This document shows positions 1 through 13,570 of a stretch of 64,000 nt of DNA, one piece after another. The first letter of the stretch is position 1. Each line of letters begins with the position of its first letter. This DNA is from Onchocerca lupi. Its lineage: Eukaryota > Nematoda > Chromadorea > Rhabditida > Onchocercidae. The translations under genes were made by a program, and so were the position numbers. The stretch is taken from assembly GCA_028564675.1 (NCBI GenBank), contig JAOVVO010000219.1:48185-112184 (forward strand), in the 5' to 3' direction. The notes under the pieces were generated by a model. That model ran no database searches, was not told the DNA's origin, and was given only the letters and a program-made list of their open reading frames with translations.

Positions 1-75
1 GTATTTTTTATTAACAATTTTTCGATAGCATAATAATTCCGTTCAGTTCGAATAGATTTTATTAAGAATTTTATA

Positions 76-3000
76 TCAGAATTTTTTGAAACCAACTATC
101 ACATACACTGAGCCCGGATTTCTCGTAGCCTTCGTCGTTGTGGAATTCCAACAAATTAAACCAGTTTCGGCTAATTCAGATGCAGGCAATCGTAAGATAG
201 TCGGCTGAATACCAAATATCTCACTGGAATTAAAATTGTGAGAAATTATAAAAAAAAAATTATAAATTATAAAAAAAATTGAACTTTCGAACCTGAATAT
301 TTCCTCGCTATTTGTTGGTTCCTCCGAAACTTTTGTAAAATAGAATGAGATTATGTAATGGCTTTCGAGAAAATCTAATTTAGACTGCAAAAAAAAAAAA
401 AAAAATGGTTGGAAAAATGGCATATAAAGCTAATAGAAACAAGAATAAATTGGAAAAAAATTGAAAAATTCACAAGAATAATTTGAAGCTAGCAAATTAA
501 CCAATTATAAAAATGGTGATGATTTCGCTAAACTTCAGTTTGGTTAAATTCCGATTGAATAAATTTAACTGAAAGAGCATATAATGAGGATGAGAAATAG
601 CTCAAACCTTCCATTTTACAAGCTTTTCTCTCAGTTTTTCTTCATCGGTTGTTTCTACGAGAAATGTCGATGTTTCAATGTTATCACCACTAAACATCAC
701 AAAAGAAGAACAACGACCAATTTTGCCACTGAAATTGCATGAAATTGAAGTATCTCTGCTCGATCTATTCATATTTATGATATTTAGTAATTTCATTGTT
801 AGAATATGATTTATTTCCGATCTCATTCTTGATAGAACGAATTTTTTGTTACTTTTTTTATGAATCTTATGTTTGTTACAGTCATTTACCGTGGGCCTCC
901 GCCAGCATGTAAAGCATAACAGATAGATAAAAAATGATTATTTGCTGACGAAGTAATTTCGTCTATTATCTGTTCTGCATCGAACGGTAAACGAGCACCT
1001 TGCCGAAAAATAATAATTAATTTCTTTTCATGCTGAAAATTGCTTTGTGTTATCAATTTTCGTTAATGTTATCAATTTTTCTTGTCAGCAAAATATTGCC
1101 GTAAACAAAAATATGTTATTACTTAAAAGTTATAGGAAGATAAATAAAAGATTTAGAAAACTATGAAATTTTTTTCGAAATTCAAAAAGAACGAAATAAG
1201 TAATGATTTTACTGTGTTTCTCTTCCATTCTCTTCCATCAATGGGACGCCTGAAAAATCATTGCTATTAAATTAGTTGGATAATAGATTTTAACTAATTA
1301 GCAATTATCTTTGTTTATTATTTACTAGCATTAAATCAATTTAAATCAATCAAACAAATTCCGAACGAAATGGAACATTACTAAGTTTGTTTTTCCAATA
1401 TTAATTCCATAATAACAGTCATCAATTAAATTCAGGAGATAGTGACCACTACGAAGCAAAGAAGACGTGGAATTAACATTCCAAAATAGACGAATGATGA
1501 AGTAATTCTGTTTGAGTTTTGATAAGAGTATGTTCAAATTTTGAATAATCTTTTCTGCCAAGAAATCTCGATGCTACACAATTAATTCTACTATTATGCA
1601 GCGATGATAAGAGATTCACCATCAATTTGATTGAACAAACTGATCATCTGATATAGTCGAAATGGCTGCATCTTAGCAAATGAAATCAGAAGACAAGAAA
1701 AAATTTTGTTTTTTCAAAATATTATTTTTTCATTAAAACTATATAATTCACCCATCAAGATGAAATAGGATATCTACAGATGCATTGTGCATTCTTGGGA
1801 TAATAACAGCGCTTCGTGGATGATTATTGCCTAATTGGCCAACTGAAAAAAAATTGACATTTTATTTGACATAAATAGATGAAATTAAATTGATTGCTAA
1901 CAAATAATTGTAGAATTAATTTAGCAGAAATGTAAAATTTTAGTGAAAATATAATAGATTATTACATGATGCGGAATCATAGCCAATTTCAAGATGATTG
2001 TCATATGGGATCACTTGTAAACATTTAGGACTAAATGGTAAATTTTCTGGTGGCGTGGGATTATTGCAATCATCAAATACAAGAACAGTTCTGGTCAACC
2101 GCTCTTCAAGCTAAAATAAATTCAAATTTGCTGAATAATTTAATTTAATCTAATTTTTTTTTTTTGGCGATTAGCCATTCTTTCAATGTACCTTTTGTTA
2201 CTTTTCGTGAGATATCTTCAATTAGAGAAATGATTGAGTTGTTTCAGAAATAAGATACCATGAGATTCTATGTTGAAAATTTTTTTAATTGAAAAGCTGG
2301 AAAAAATGAGAGAATTTTACATTAAACACATTTCTTAATAAAAAAAAAAAGCAAAATGTGCTAAAATAGCTAAATATTTACAAAGGTTAAATTCATGTTT
2401 CTAAATTGAGATTAAAAAATTAGAAAACTAACCGTCGAGAAATTACCAAGATAATACGATTGACAATTGATGTTTTGTTCATATGTAGAAATGATTTGTT
2501 CATCAATTCTACTATTTATCATACCATTTGTGATGATTAATGGTTTAATTCTTTGATTCAATACTTCGATTGCAAATGTGGAAAGCGGTTTGTAAGTTCT
2601 TCAATGAAAGAGAAATTACAATTCAGGAAAAATGGATGGCAAAGAATGATTATTTCATTCTATTTGGAAAAAATTTTTATAATTAAAAATGAATAAAAAA
2701 TTTTAACGAAAAATTGATGAATGAATGGCTAACGCATGCGCCGAGAGCAAATCGCTATTGTTGAGAGTTGAGAAATATTTCAATAGTCTCTTTCGTATCG
2801 GATAAATATTTATCATAACATCTGAATCTTTGCAAATTCTCATCAAATCACTTCTTTCTAAATTATTTAATTTCACAAAGTTTAATTAATCAAATGTAAA
2901 AATTCTCAAATTTACCTGTAGAAGTTGTAGTAATTGGTGTACCATTGATTGCAATGAAACAAACGGAAATAATCAGCAAAATAACAAAAATTTTTTTCAT
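76..3000 (-). CDS. Secreted protein with degenerate von Willebrand A-like domain, 11 exons
   Basis: Exons (minus strand): 3000-2916, 2857-2734, 2598-2433, 2110-1966, 1842-1752, 1639-1620, 1554-1382, 1032-890, 728-608, 384-293, 223-76. All junctions are GT-AG and phases agree throughout, giving 435 residues ending TGA. Residues 1-20 form a signal peptide (MKKIFVILLIISVCFIAING). From about residue 194 the order is VDILFHLDG, an amphipathic helix (QIDEKIIQNLNILLSKL), a strand, then KKLIIIFRQGARLPFDAEQI and a helix; this matches the strand-helix order of von Willebrand A domains. The metal-site serines that normally follow the first Asp are absent (DGLFN), so metal-dependent ligand binding is unlikely. 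Residues 21-190 match nothing I recognise. An in-frame ATG ten codons upstream (3030) is an alternative start but would bury the signal peptide. Exon structure is strong; the domain call is inference from pattern. Confidence 0.8.
1620..1639 (-). other. 20-base microexon of the VWA-like gene
   Basis: The 20 bases between an upstream CAG and a downstream GTGAAT restore the reading phase between exon 5 (phase 2) and exon 7. The joined protein runs LDG-LFNQID-EKIIQN, the spacing expected after the first strand of a von Willebrand A domain. An alternative is to splice exon 5 earlier, at GTAGAT, into a longer exon starting at the AAG acceptor near 1675; this also keeps frame but loses the VDILFHLDG strand. 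Confidence 0.6.
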
Positions 3001-4744
3001 TTCCAACAATTTCCAAATATGAGCGATCATTTCGGAGAATTCTCAAAAATAAAAAAAAAAAAAAAATGATATAATAAAATTGCAAAATTTTTCATATAAT
3101 TCTTAACCATAGTGCTTTAATTAAACAATTCAAACTTATCATATCATATACATCTCATATAACAATTCATAATAGTTTTGAAAAAAATTTCAGATATTTC
3201 CAGGCATAACTTAACTTTTTTCGAAAATTTTAGAAATCGAATTAAAATTGAAAATTTTTTGCACTAATTCGCTTGTCAAGAAATAAGCATTGTTATAATT
3301 ATCAGGAGAAAAATGGAGAGTTTGGATAATCTTATCAATTTTTTTTTTTTTTTTAATTATGATTGAGACAAGAAATTCGCCATAAATTCATATAATTATG
3401 TTATAAAAATGCTAGAAAGGATTGAGGAAGTGACAATTGCGATAATACGAAAAAAAAAAAAAGTGAACTACTTCGAAATTGAAAGTGAAAATTTATATGC
3501 TGTAATAATTATGCATCATCAGTAGCAAACTTTGGTCCAAATTTTGAATTATTCAGTTATTTAACATGCAAAAAATTATTGCATTGCACCATAGACATAA
3601 AAAAAGATTATTATCGTTCATTTTTTGACAATTTTATCCTTACACTGAATGGAAATTTTCTAATTTCATTATCAGAATTCGCAACTCGTATTTCGCAATC
3701 TTCGCTTTTTAAGCATTCGAATAGTTTTTGATTTTTCGAAAAAAAAATTTTGAAAATTTTCGAAGATTTAAATTTATAATTATCGCTAATTTTATCAACA
3801 GAATTTGTCGACAATTTAAATGAATTTATCTTATTACTAAGAAATTTCGGAAAAAATTCTAAGGATTGTACCAAAACTAAGAATCTTTTGATTGACTTAC
3901 TTTTCAAGAAACTGTAATTATTAATAAAACAAAGAGAATTTAAAAAAAATTAGCATAAGATCTTGATAAGTAAAAGTGAGATAAGAAATCCGCCAAGATT
4001 TTTGAATATTTCTGAAAGAGTTGATATGAAATGATATTTCTTTTCACGATATTTCACGATCTTGATATTTCATACAAAGTTAGCAAATATTTCACCTGAT
4101 ATGCTCCTATGTTGTAATCATATATTGCAGAAGAATTCATTCCAGAACAGAGCACAAATCACATATCACAGTATCACAAATCACATATCACAACATATCA
4201 CAAATTACATATCACAGTTTGAATAAAAAATCTGAAAACATTGAACGAAAAACTTTTATTTTCGTTTTTCTTTCAAAAAATTCTACTATTTAGCATGAAA
4301 ATCATTTAAAAATCATTTTCATGACAATAATTGCTAAAATGATTGCCATTTACCGTCAAGATGATAACCATTAGCCACACGGTTATATCGGCAATGGTAA
4401 TACATATTAAGTGTTAATCAGTTCGCAATTTTACCATTACCCGGAATGGTAGAATTATGCAAAACACTAGAAATTCAAATTTTTCCCGCGTAACTTTTCT
4501 CTACCGCAAAATTTAAAATTTTCAAAACTGCCAGCCTAAGTCTAAAAATTGATCCCATGATTCATAGAATTTTCCGAGAAACAAGAAAATTAAGTAAAAG
4601 TATTGTTTATATATTTTATTGATTGATTAATTGTGTTTATAACTTTTATTGGTCATAGAAAGAAGCAATTTATTATCAAAAAAAAAAAAAAAAAAAAAAG
4701 TGTTTCATCATAAAATATTGTAAGTTGTTTTCATCAGAATTTTA
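3001..4744. other. Intergenic region with one doubtful small gene
   Basis: Contains A/T homopolymers (3051-3066, 3341-3354), a short repeat of ATCACA/ACATATCACA units at about 4157-4217, and AATAAA signals on the minus strand near 4644-4672 suited to the gene that ends at 4745. The only coding-like part is the minus-strand frame described separately at 3611-4139. Confidence 0.5.
3611..4139 (-). CDS. Doubtful small gene or gene fragment
   Basis: A minus-strand exon-like piece near 4139-4095 begins ATG AAT TCT and reads MNSSAIYDYNIGAYQ up to a good donor (CAG|GTGAAA). Downstream, the frame from about 3860 to 3611 reads 80 or so residues with varied composition (KSEDCEIRVANSDNEIRKF near the end) and follows TTAG acceptors. 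I could not join the two in consistent phase, even using an 11-base microexon at 3911-3901. It may be a real short gene, a pseudogene or chance. No family recognised. Confidence 0.2.
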
Positions 4745-7700
4745 CTATGTATTGGCTTGATGAACAGGTTCAACAGCTTTGTCTTTTGTTTCAGTACGAT
4801 TGCTTTCTGGAACTCTTAAATATTTTTTCATTAATGCTTATTAAATTCAAGAATAAAAATTAATGTATTTTTTTTTGTTAATTAAAATTTGATTTCGAAT
4901 TATTTCATTGGAAGTTTTTCCGCAATGAAAAATTCATTGTTTTCTAACTAAATTTTCGAATTCTAAATTTTCCAAATATTTTAATCATTTTGTGAACTTT
5001 TTTTTTCGCAATTTTTTTCCATTTGTATATTTGCATATTTGACGCAAATATATGACGTACTCGATATGTTCATATGATTTTTCTTCTAATGCTTTAGATC
5101 TTGGTGAGCCAATGTTTGTATCACTAAAATTAAGTTATATTTTGAAATTAACCAGAAATTACATTATCGAATTTGGTAGTAGCAAGTTTTCTAATTATGA
5201 AATGAATTAATTTTTAAATTTTTCAAATTTAATACATTAGAATAAGATAAAAATAGTCCACGATGGATAGTTTTTAAATATTCCAAGTTTTAATTGCAAA
5301 TTTCGATGATATCAGAAGTATCGTAATAAGCAATGTAATTAGTAATAATAACTATATTTTTAAAAATTCAAAATTTTATATGAAGAAAATTGATATTGAT
5401 CGAAAAAATTTTTCAAATGCTTCATTAAATTTCAAATTATTTTAAAAGTTTGTAATTAAACACTATGTTATTTGGCATATATGATCCAATATTTTAATTA
5501 GCTGCTGTAATTTGGAATATTTGCTGCTTGATTAACTATATCGTTAATTATGAATCGATGAAATAATTAGGATAATTTATTTTATTACTTTTATTTTTCA
5601 TGCTTTCTCTATTTTCATGTATTACTCATCATTTATTATTAATTAATATCATTATTAGTTATTATTACTATACAAAATTATTTTGCTCGATAATGTATGG
5701 CAGGCCAAGCATTTTTTCCGATATAAATATGCTTCCAATAATCCAAACATTAATTAAAAAATTATTATAAGTGCATAAATTTGTAATTTTAAATTAAAAA
5801 AATGAAATATTTGGAATAATTTTTGACAAAATTATTTTTTCCTTACTCAATGTAAGTTTTTTTGCCAATTTTTCGCATTCCATAAGCTGATGTATTTGGT
5901 ATTGTTGTACTTTCTTTACTTAGCTCACTTTCATCTTGAAATGATTGTCGCCAAAATGAATCATCTTGAAATGAATTAATGCAATTTATTGAAAAAAAAA
6001 AAAAAAAAAACACATTTTGAATATTATTTTTAATCAATCAAAACTTTAAAATTGAAATTGTTTCATCCAGTTGTATGACTTGATCATTTTTTGCTTTTTT
6101 CTTTGTCTCATAATCTTTTTGGTTCTTTTTTTTTCTTTTTTCGATTGGGATTTGAAATTCATGATACATTAAAATTTAGAAAATGATCATTTTTTCTTGA
6201 CGGATAAATTGATAGTGATATTGTAATTTTGCAATATATTTTCATCCATTTGTTTATTCTATGCTAGAATTATTTATCTATATTTCTTATCATGATAAGA
6301 TTAGTTATAAGTAATTGAACTGAAAATATTGGGTAATAATCAATATTATTTCATAATTTATTATCATACAATTCACATGCATTTACCATCATTTATTCGT
6401 TCCTGTTGGGATGATGTTACACCTGACGATACACTTGGAGGAGTTTTAAATTTAGATTGTATCACGTCTAATTTCGATACGTTTGAATAGTCTGCAAATT
6501 TATTTTCACTCATTCTAAAATTCTCGAATGAAAATAAATTTTCTTATTTATATTTCTCAAATTTTTTTCTTTTTTTTTTTGTAAATTAGTTAAGTCATAT
6601 TAATCTTCAGCTACGGAACTGTTCATTAGAAAAATTCTCTGCCCACCATTTTACGATCATTTGATAGATTATTTTTTGTGCCTCTCAAAAATCTAATTTT
6701 TAGTAAAATTGAGCTTAAATTATAATGCCTAGGCAAAAATTACGACTTTCTTCACTGACATCTCTTTTCTGCAAGTTTCTATTTTTTCTTTTTTTTTAAT
6801 TATTTTGAAATTAAATTACGAGTAATTTGATATTAAAACAATGGCTATTTTATTAATTTTAGATAGAATTTTGGTTTTTTATTATTAGATTAAGCTGTTT
6901 TGAAATTGTAAAATAATAAATACCTTGTTTGGTAACAGAATCAGTTTTTTTGCTTTCTTCAGATGAATCAGCCGAAATTATTTGATGCTTTTCAGGAATG
7001 GGTAAATTGTAATTCCTATAATTAATTATAATTGTGATGTTCTAGAAAAAAAAGAAAATCAAAAAATTTGTTCTCATTTTAATAATTTCTAATAACAATG
7101 ATAATAACAATAGTACTGTTATTATATGATTACTTTACTGGTCTTTCAGAATATTCAGGATATTTTTTGTAAACATGTAATGAGTGATTTCGATTCGAAT
7201 TTTTTTTGTTTTCATTTGATTTTACAATTATCACGTTTTGAAGCGATGAAGATTGTTTTTTCTGAAGTAGGAAAATATTTCAGATGAAATAATATCAAGT
7301 TCATCATTTTTTATCAATAATTTTTACCCAACGATTACCAAATACGTAATATTTCTTACGAAAAATATTGCATTAGTATTCTCGATAAAAACCAGCAAAA
7401 TGATTAGATTTTATTCTTTAACAGTTTATATGAAGTAAATCTAAATTGCAATTCAACAAAAGTCAATTAGAAAAGAAGAAAATGATCTAAGTGTTCTTTT
7501 GATTCATGAAATTCAAAGATCAAGTTTTGTTATCATTTAAGCATGCTGAAGTAATTTAATTAATCGATCATGACTTACTTTTAAGTTATTTCTGGATTTT
7601 ATTATAACTTATTAATTTTAGGTTACTATAAATATCATAATACTTAAAATACAAATTTAAGCTACTTTATGGGAAATATTATTCAATAATTATTGTTTAT

Positions 7701-8045
7701 TTTTTGTCATCATTCAATATTACAAAAATTTTAATCCATTTTTAAACTCTATTAAATAAATTAATTTAAGGCTCTTGTTTTAGCAGATTATATTCATTTT
7801 TCTATAATTACTACAAAAGATGATTTTCGGAATATAAAATTTGAAATTTTTTTAAATAAAATTTTAATTCATATACTGTCGTAATATCAAATAGAAATAC
7901 ATACCGCGGTTCGTTTCATCTGATCAGTTTCATTTTTGAATGTGTACTGACAAAGCATGAGTGCAATGCGTAAAATGATAATGATCAGAATTACATAGGT
8001 AAATATCATCAGCACTAAAGCTTCCACGTAGAAATTTTCTGCCAT
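4745..8045 (-). CDS. Small single-pass membrane protein, 7 exons
   Basis: Exons (minus strand): 8045-7905, 7261-7139, 7041-6924, 6491-6387, 5964-5847, 5123-5061, 4814-4745. All junctions are GT-AG with consistent phase, giving 245 residues ending TAG. Residues 8-33 are one hydrophobic segment (EALVLMIFTYVILIIIILRIAL). The rest is hydrophilic and rich in Ser, Thr, Lys, Glu and Asn, probably disordered, with acidic patches such as DSSEESKK and FQDESELSKE. There is no signal peptide ahead of the segment; with seven residues before it and basic residues after it, an N-out/C-in anchor is plausible. A TTTTAG acceptor 12 bases before the ATG suggests spliced-leader addition. No known family recognised. 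The gene structure is well supported; function is unknown. Confidence 0.75.
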
Positions 8046-8056
8046 TAATGATCTTA

Positions 8057-8063
8057 ACTAAAA
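8057..8063 (-). promoter_or_regulatory. Candidate spliced-leader acceptor before the 8045 start
   Basis: ATTTTAG followed by TTAAGATCATTA and then the ATG at 8045. There is no nearby upstream donor, so this is consistent with a trans-splice site in a nematode. Inference from sequence only. Confidence 0.45.
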
Positions 8064-11000
8064 TAGTTGCCCAACGAAACTATTTCAAATAGTTGTTTAT
8101 TAATGACAGAAAAATTCACAAATGAAAGCTAAAAAAGAAAGAATATGATAGAAATAATTTTAAAAATGATGTGATATGAAATTTCATATGGATTTGAGCA
8201 CTTTGACTTAATGGTTTTGGTTGCAATCGTCTGTCTTCAAGAAAATGTGGAAAATTTCTATGTTTAAAGCAGAAAAAAAATTGGAAATAATTGCGTATAA
8301 GTATTTTAAAATGGGAAACTTTTTTTTTTGGCAAAATTTGAATGAAATCATTTCTGATCTAAAAAGATAAGTGAAATTTGATTTTAAAAAAAAAATGCAT
8401 TGTATTTATTTTTTCGCATCTTTTAACTTACCAAAGTTGCAATTTCTGAAGTTTAAAAATGATTAGACAACAAATTTCGTTACATTATCTTAATTTCAAG
8501 TAAATTAAATTCTATTATTTTTACGAGATTTAAGGATGAAATTCCTGTTCAACTGAAAATAAATTTATATTTAGCCAATGAGATTCATATATTTCAACGA
8601 AAATCAAAAATCAAAATTTAGAATAACCAAGAAATATTCAATTTTACAATCTTACAATTAAATTTGACAAGAAACACAATCCAACCGTCGAACAGGCTCA
8701 AACAATTACTGAAAAATGCCTGAAGTATCATTTTCTTAAACTTTTTAAGATTATTTAGCAATAAAAAGAATTTTGGAAATAGGCTTTTGCATAAAATTAA
8801 AATTTTTGTTATGAAAAAATCAACCACATTTATATTAATTTCGAATAAGAAATATATTTGTATAAAAAAAACTTTGTGCTCATAATCCTTCTTATTTTTA
8901 ATTTTAATTTTATAAATTTCAATAACTTTGTGAAGTACAATTTTCTTAATTCCTTGAAAAAAATTAATTTAGTTGAATATATGATATCCTATATTTTATT
9001 TATTTAATAATTTTTTTTCGTAAAACAAGTGTTTCGGGAAGAAAGATTTATACAATATATTTGATGTATAAAACGATTATTCCTCAAAATGTATTGAAAT
9101 TCAATTGGAAAAAAATCATTGAAATTTATTTAAAAAAGCTATTAAAAGTTCATTATTTGCATTCTAACAAGAAGCATTTCAATTTTATATTTTGAAATGA
9201 AGTTTTGTCAAATCTTAGGTAGCATGATATGACATTTATCAATTTTATTATCAATTTATGTAAATTAATACATATTAAAATTTCCATTATAAGTGCAATT
9301 ATATCTCATTTCAAAAAAAAAAAAAAAAAAGTGATTCTTTTTGCCAAAAATTTGGGCAGCTAATCAAGTTGATTGTAATTTGATTAATTATCTTAATCAA
9401 ATTTCTAATTGAATGTAATTAACGTTTCTTTTTCCACTTCTGCTTTCTAAAAAAATTAGTTATCAAGCAAGTAAAAATAAAAATGATTCTTGATTATAAG
9501 TGCTAAAATTAGCTGTTGTATGAAATTAATAATTAAAATTTGTTAAATTACCTAAATGAAGAATTTAATTATATTTTCCGAAAGAAATAAAATAATTTTC
9601 GTAAAAATTCTGGAAAAGGTGTAAAATTTGATTCTTTTTAAAATTATCATTTTAATCATACAGAATAATAAATTTAACATATCATTTTTCTTTCACTTTT
9701 TTTTTCAAATTTTCTTACAGTACAAATTAAAATATTATTATTATTATAATGCTGCTCAAATAGAGAAAAAAAAATTAATGAAAAATAGTTTAAATTAATA
9801 AAATTATTATTATTTTTTATAATTATGCTGTCAAATGAAGTAAATAAATGATTGAAATGAATAAAACTCTTATAATTCCAATTCTGTAACAATTTAAATC
9901 AAACAACTTAATATTTGATATATTTATCAGAATTGTAATAAAAAGAGGACGAAGATTAATTTGATATTTACTGATAAACATTTTGTAAATATCCCTTGTT
10001 TCTTTTCGAATTTTATAAACAAAACATGAATGAATATTTTATATCAAACGTAAACCAATCAAATGTTTACTTTTCTGACTAAATACTTAATTGCTTTCAT
10101 ATTTTAAGTTGAAAAATTTGATTTTTCATTTTAATGATACAATTTTTCCGTTTTGAAAAAAAAAAATCTGTTACTTAATTTTTGTATTATCATTCGATGA
10201 ATATCTTGAGTTCCAATAGAATAAAATGTAATTGATTAGATCAAAATTAAAGATTTTAATTGCTAGAAAATTTTATCGGAATCATTTAATAAATGAATAT
10301 TAGAAAATTATTATCCATTTATTGTTTCTTTTTTTTTCGGATGAAATTCCAAAAATAATTAAATAAAATTTGATCATTAATACTAATAGCAACATATGAA
10401 ATCATTTTTTTGTTATAATGTATTATTTTAGATTTTCTGATATTTTCCAAATTAACATTTATTAATTTTAAAATTATAATAACTTTAGTAATCATAAAAT
10501 TAATTCACAACAACTTTTTATCTTATTGCAAACGAAAACATCAATAAAGCTTAACGATAAATGAACAAATATTGATAGATTATTTCAATCCATTTCAATT
10601 CCTGAAAAAATAATTAAAATATATGCAAAACTTTTGAAAAAATTACATTTACTGAATTTAACTATTCCTTAATTTGATAACTATCATTTACTAATTAGTT
10701 AGTAAATAATTTTTCGATTTTTTTGTTTCTAATTATTTTGATAGTATCAGATTTAAAATTTATTTTTCTAAATATATTTCCTAAAAATGTTACAGATTGC
10801 ATTTCTGCAAATTGACAATTTATGAAATAACAATCATTCTTGAAGAAATAGAATGATTTAAAAGAGTATTTATCATCAACCTTCTTTACGCTTGATAATA
10901 TTTAATCATTATTTATCACTATTTAACAATGTTTATTTTCTTTATAATTCAGCAATAAAATATGTCCTAATGGGAAAAATTATTTGCAATTTAGCATCCA

Positions 11001-11072
11001 AAAAAAAAAAAAAAAAAATTATTTATTGATTAAATTATAAATGGAAATGAAATTATTAATTCAAAACTATAC
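8064..11072. other. AT-rich intergenic region, no gene seen
   Basis: Homopolymer runs (for example A at 9315-9330 and 10999-11018) and many short open frames with Phe/Lys/Asn-rich, non-protein-like content on both strands. AATAAA on the minus strand near 11017-11026 could serve the gene ending at 11073. No repeat family or RNA gene recognised. Confidence 0.5.
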
Positions 11073-11528
11073 CTAATGTTTGCTGCCAAAAATTTGACCA
11101 AAAATACTTTGTGATAATTTGTTAAGATCGAAAGTAAACGGTTCCGCTAATGATGAAAAATGATTTGAGATTGTTGTCTGAGTTTGTTGTTCGTTCAAAA
11201 TAACTAAAATTGCATCATACTTCATCGTATTTATTTATTTTCGATAATTTCCTTTTTTTTTTTTTCTTTTCAGCTGTCTTTTTTAGAATTAACTATTATT
11301 TAATTGGAAAGGAAATAATTAAGCACAAATTTTGGTTAGACTTTATTCAAATTTTTTTTTTTTTTGTCATTTCGAAAATATCCTATTTTATAGTAAACCA
11401 AAGTATTCAGTAAATTTCTCTCATCTTTTTCAATCATTTATCCATAATAGAAGTGACGTAAATGAGAAAAAATAAAATAAAATTTGAAACCTGAACGATC
11501 TGGTTGTGAAAATTGTTTTTCCCACTGC

Positions 11529-11576
<48 letters not shown>

Positions 11577-13494
11577 ATAGGATATCCCAAATGTGTGGGA
11601 TTTACAGAAAATAAGGTTTTTGGTGAATGGATCGAATGATACGGGATATTTTGCTGTAGATATTGTGCAGTTGGTACCTTAGAATTAAATGAAATAAAAA
11701 TTTAATTTTTAAAATGGAAAGAAAAATATTTAAAATTATAAAAAGTAAAAGAAAAATTAATTGCTACTTTTTTTTATCTGTTAATTTCGCTTCATTCAAG
11801 TGTATTACTATCATATGGCTAATAAATAAAAATAAAATATAATCTTAATTTTCAAAAATTGAAAAAAGAAGAAAAGAATTCTAATTCATGACCAAAATTG
11901 TAAAAATTTATAATAAATGATTTGGAAAATAAAATGGAAAAAATAAATAAGTAAATAAATAAATGGAATGGAAATAAAAAAAAAAAGTGAAAAGGAGCGG
12001 ATTTTTTTATCGATCAAAGAAGTATGAAATTGCAGGATATTTTTGTATTAACTCATATCGGGATATTGAAATAGATGATGAAAATTCGCATGTTCTATTT
12101 ATCAGATTATCTCAAAAAACACATTTTTCCTAAAAATTGATTAATAGAAATAATCAAAATTATTTACCTGAAAATGTGAATTCAATTCTTGTAATCCATT
12201 CAATGTTCCATTTCTATTGTAAATATCAGCTGCATATGCTCGTTGTTGATAAAATTGCTTAAAAAAAAAAAAAAAAAATAAAATAAGTAATGAATTTTAT
12301 AATCTTTTTAAAATTACAAATTTTAAAAAATAAAAAATTGAATTTTTTTCTTCTAAAATTTTGTCTTCATTAGAATAGCATTATTCTTTCTTATCTGATT
12401 TATATACAATTGATGAAATATTCGACGTATAACATAATAAATTTATATTTTTAAATCAAAAATTTCGAAATCTAAATTTAAACAAAATTTATGAAACAAC
12501 TACTATACCACCGGATGTTGTCGTTGTTGTTGCGCTTGAAGTGATTGATAATTTGGTGATATTGTAACTTCTGCCTGAATAAATCCTTCAAATTTGCTAT
12601 AATCAAAAAATTAAGAAAAAATAAGTTGTTATTTGAAACGGAAAAAAGTAAGGCAAAAAGTTAAAGTGTAAAATAATTAGTTATGTATTTTAGTTAATTT
12701 TAAGAATTACTGAGTATTATTATAATTGAATTAATTTTTAACTTGAAATTGATTTTTTACTTTTTAAAGATTTGATTTCTGCATTTTTTTTTAAAGCTAG
12801 AATGAATTTATTTTTGATCCTTTTCATTTCATATTTCTATTCCATATCTTTACTATTATCTCTAAAAAATTAATTAAACCAATATTTAAGTTACTACATG
12901 TTTCTGTTCCCAAAAATGATCATATTCTTCTACTTCACGAAGATAAGCTTCATCCTGAGGATCACGTGTCAAAATTTGTTGTTGTTGAAAATGCTGTTGA
13001 ACAGGTTGCTGAAGTTGATAATGAGGAGATTGTTGTTGTGGATAATATTGAAATAGTTGTTGAGGATAATATTGAGGAGATTGTTGCTGAAGTTGATAAT
13101 GAGGAGTTTGTTGTTGTTGTTGTTGTTGTTTATGTTGATATAGAGGAAATTGTTGATCGGGTTGATATTGATCATTCCTACTGTAATAGTTTTTTGCTGG
13201 AGCTGCCAAAGTAGGTTGTGCATGTATTTTTGGATTATTCTAAAATAATATAAACATTTAAAAAAAATTGCAAAAAATTATTTTTTTTCATCTTTATAAG
13301 AATAACAATTTAAAAATTAATGAAAATAGGCGAAAAAATTTGAATCATTCTTTTAAAAATTGACAAATAAAATCGATTGTTTATATTGTTGTTCTGGTTC
13401 TCGCTGGTATTGTAGTTGTTGTTGATGTTGTTGTTGTTGCTGTTGCTTTTGTTGCTGTTTTTGTTGTTGCTGTTGTTGCTGTTGTTGCTGTTGC

Positions 13495-13570
<76 letters not shown>

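Noticed and set aside
12966..13214. Plus-strand frame rich in Val, Glu and Asp opposite the Q-rich exon
   Set aside because: It is the antisense shadow of the CAA/CAG-rich exon 11; the minus-strand frame has splice sites and phase in agreement with its 5' neighbour.
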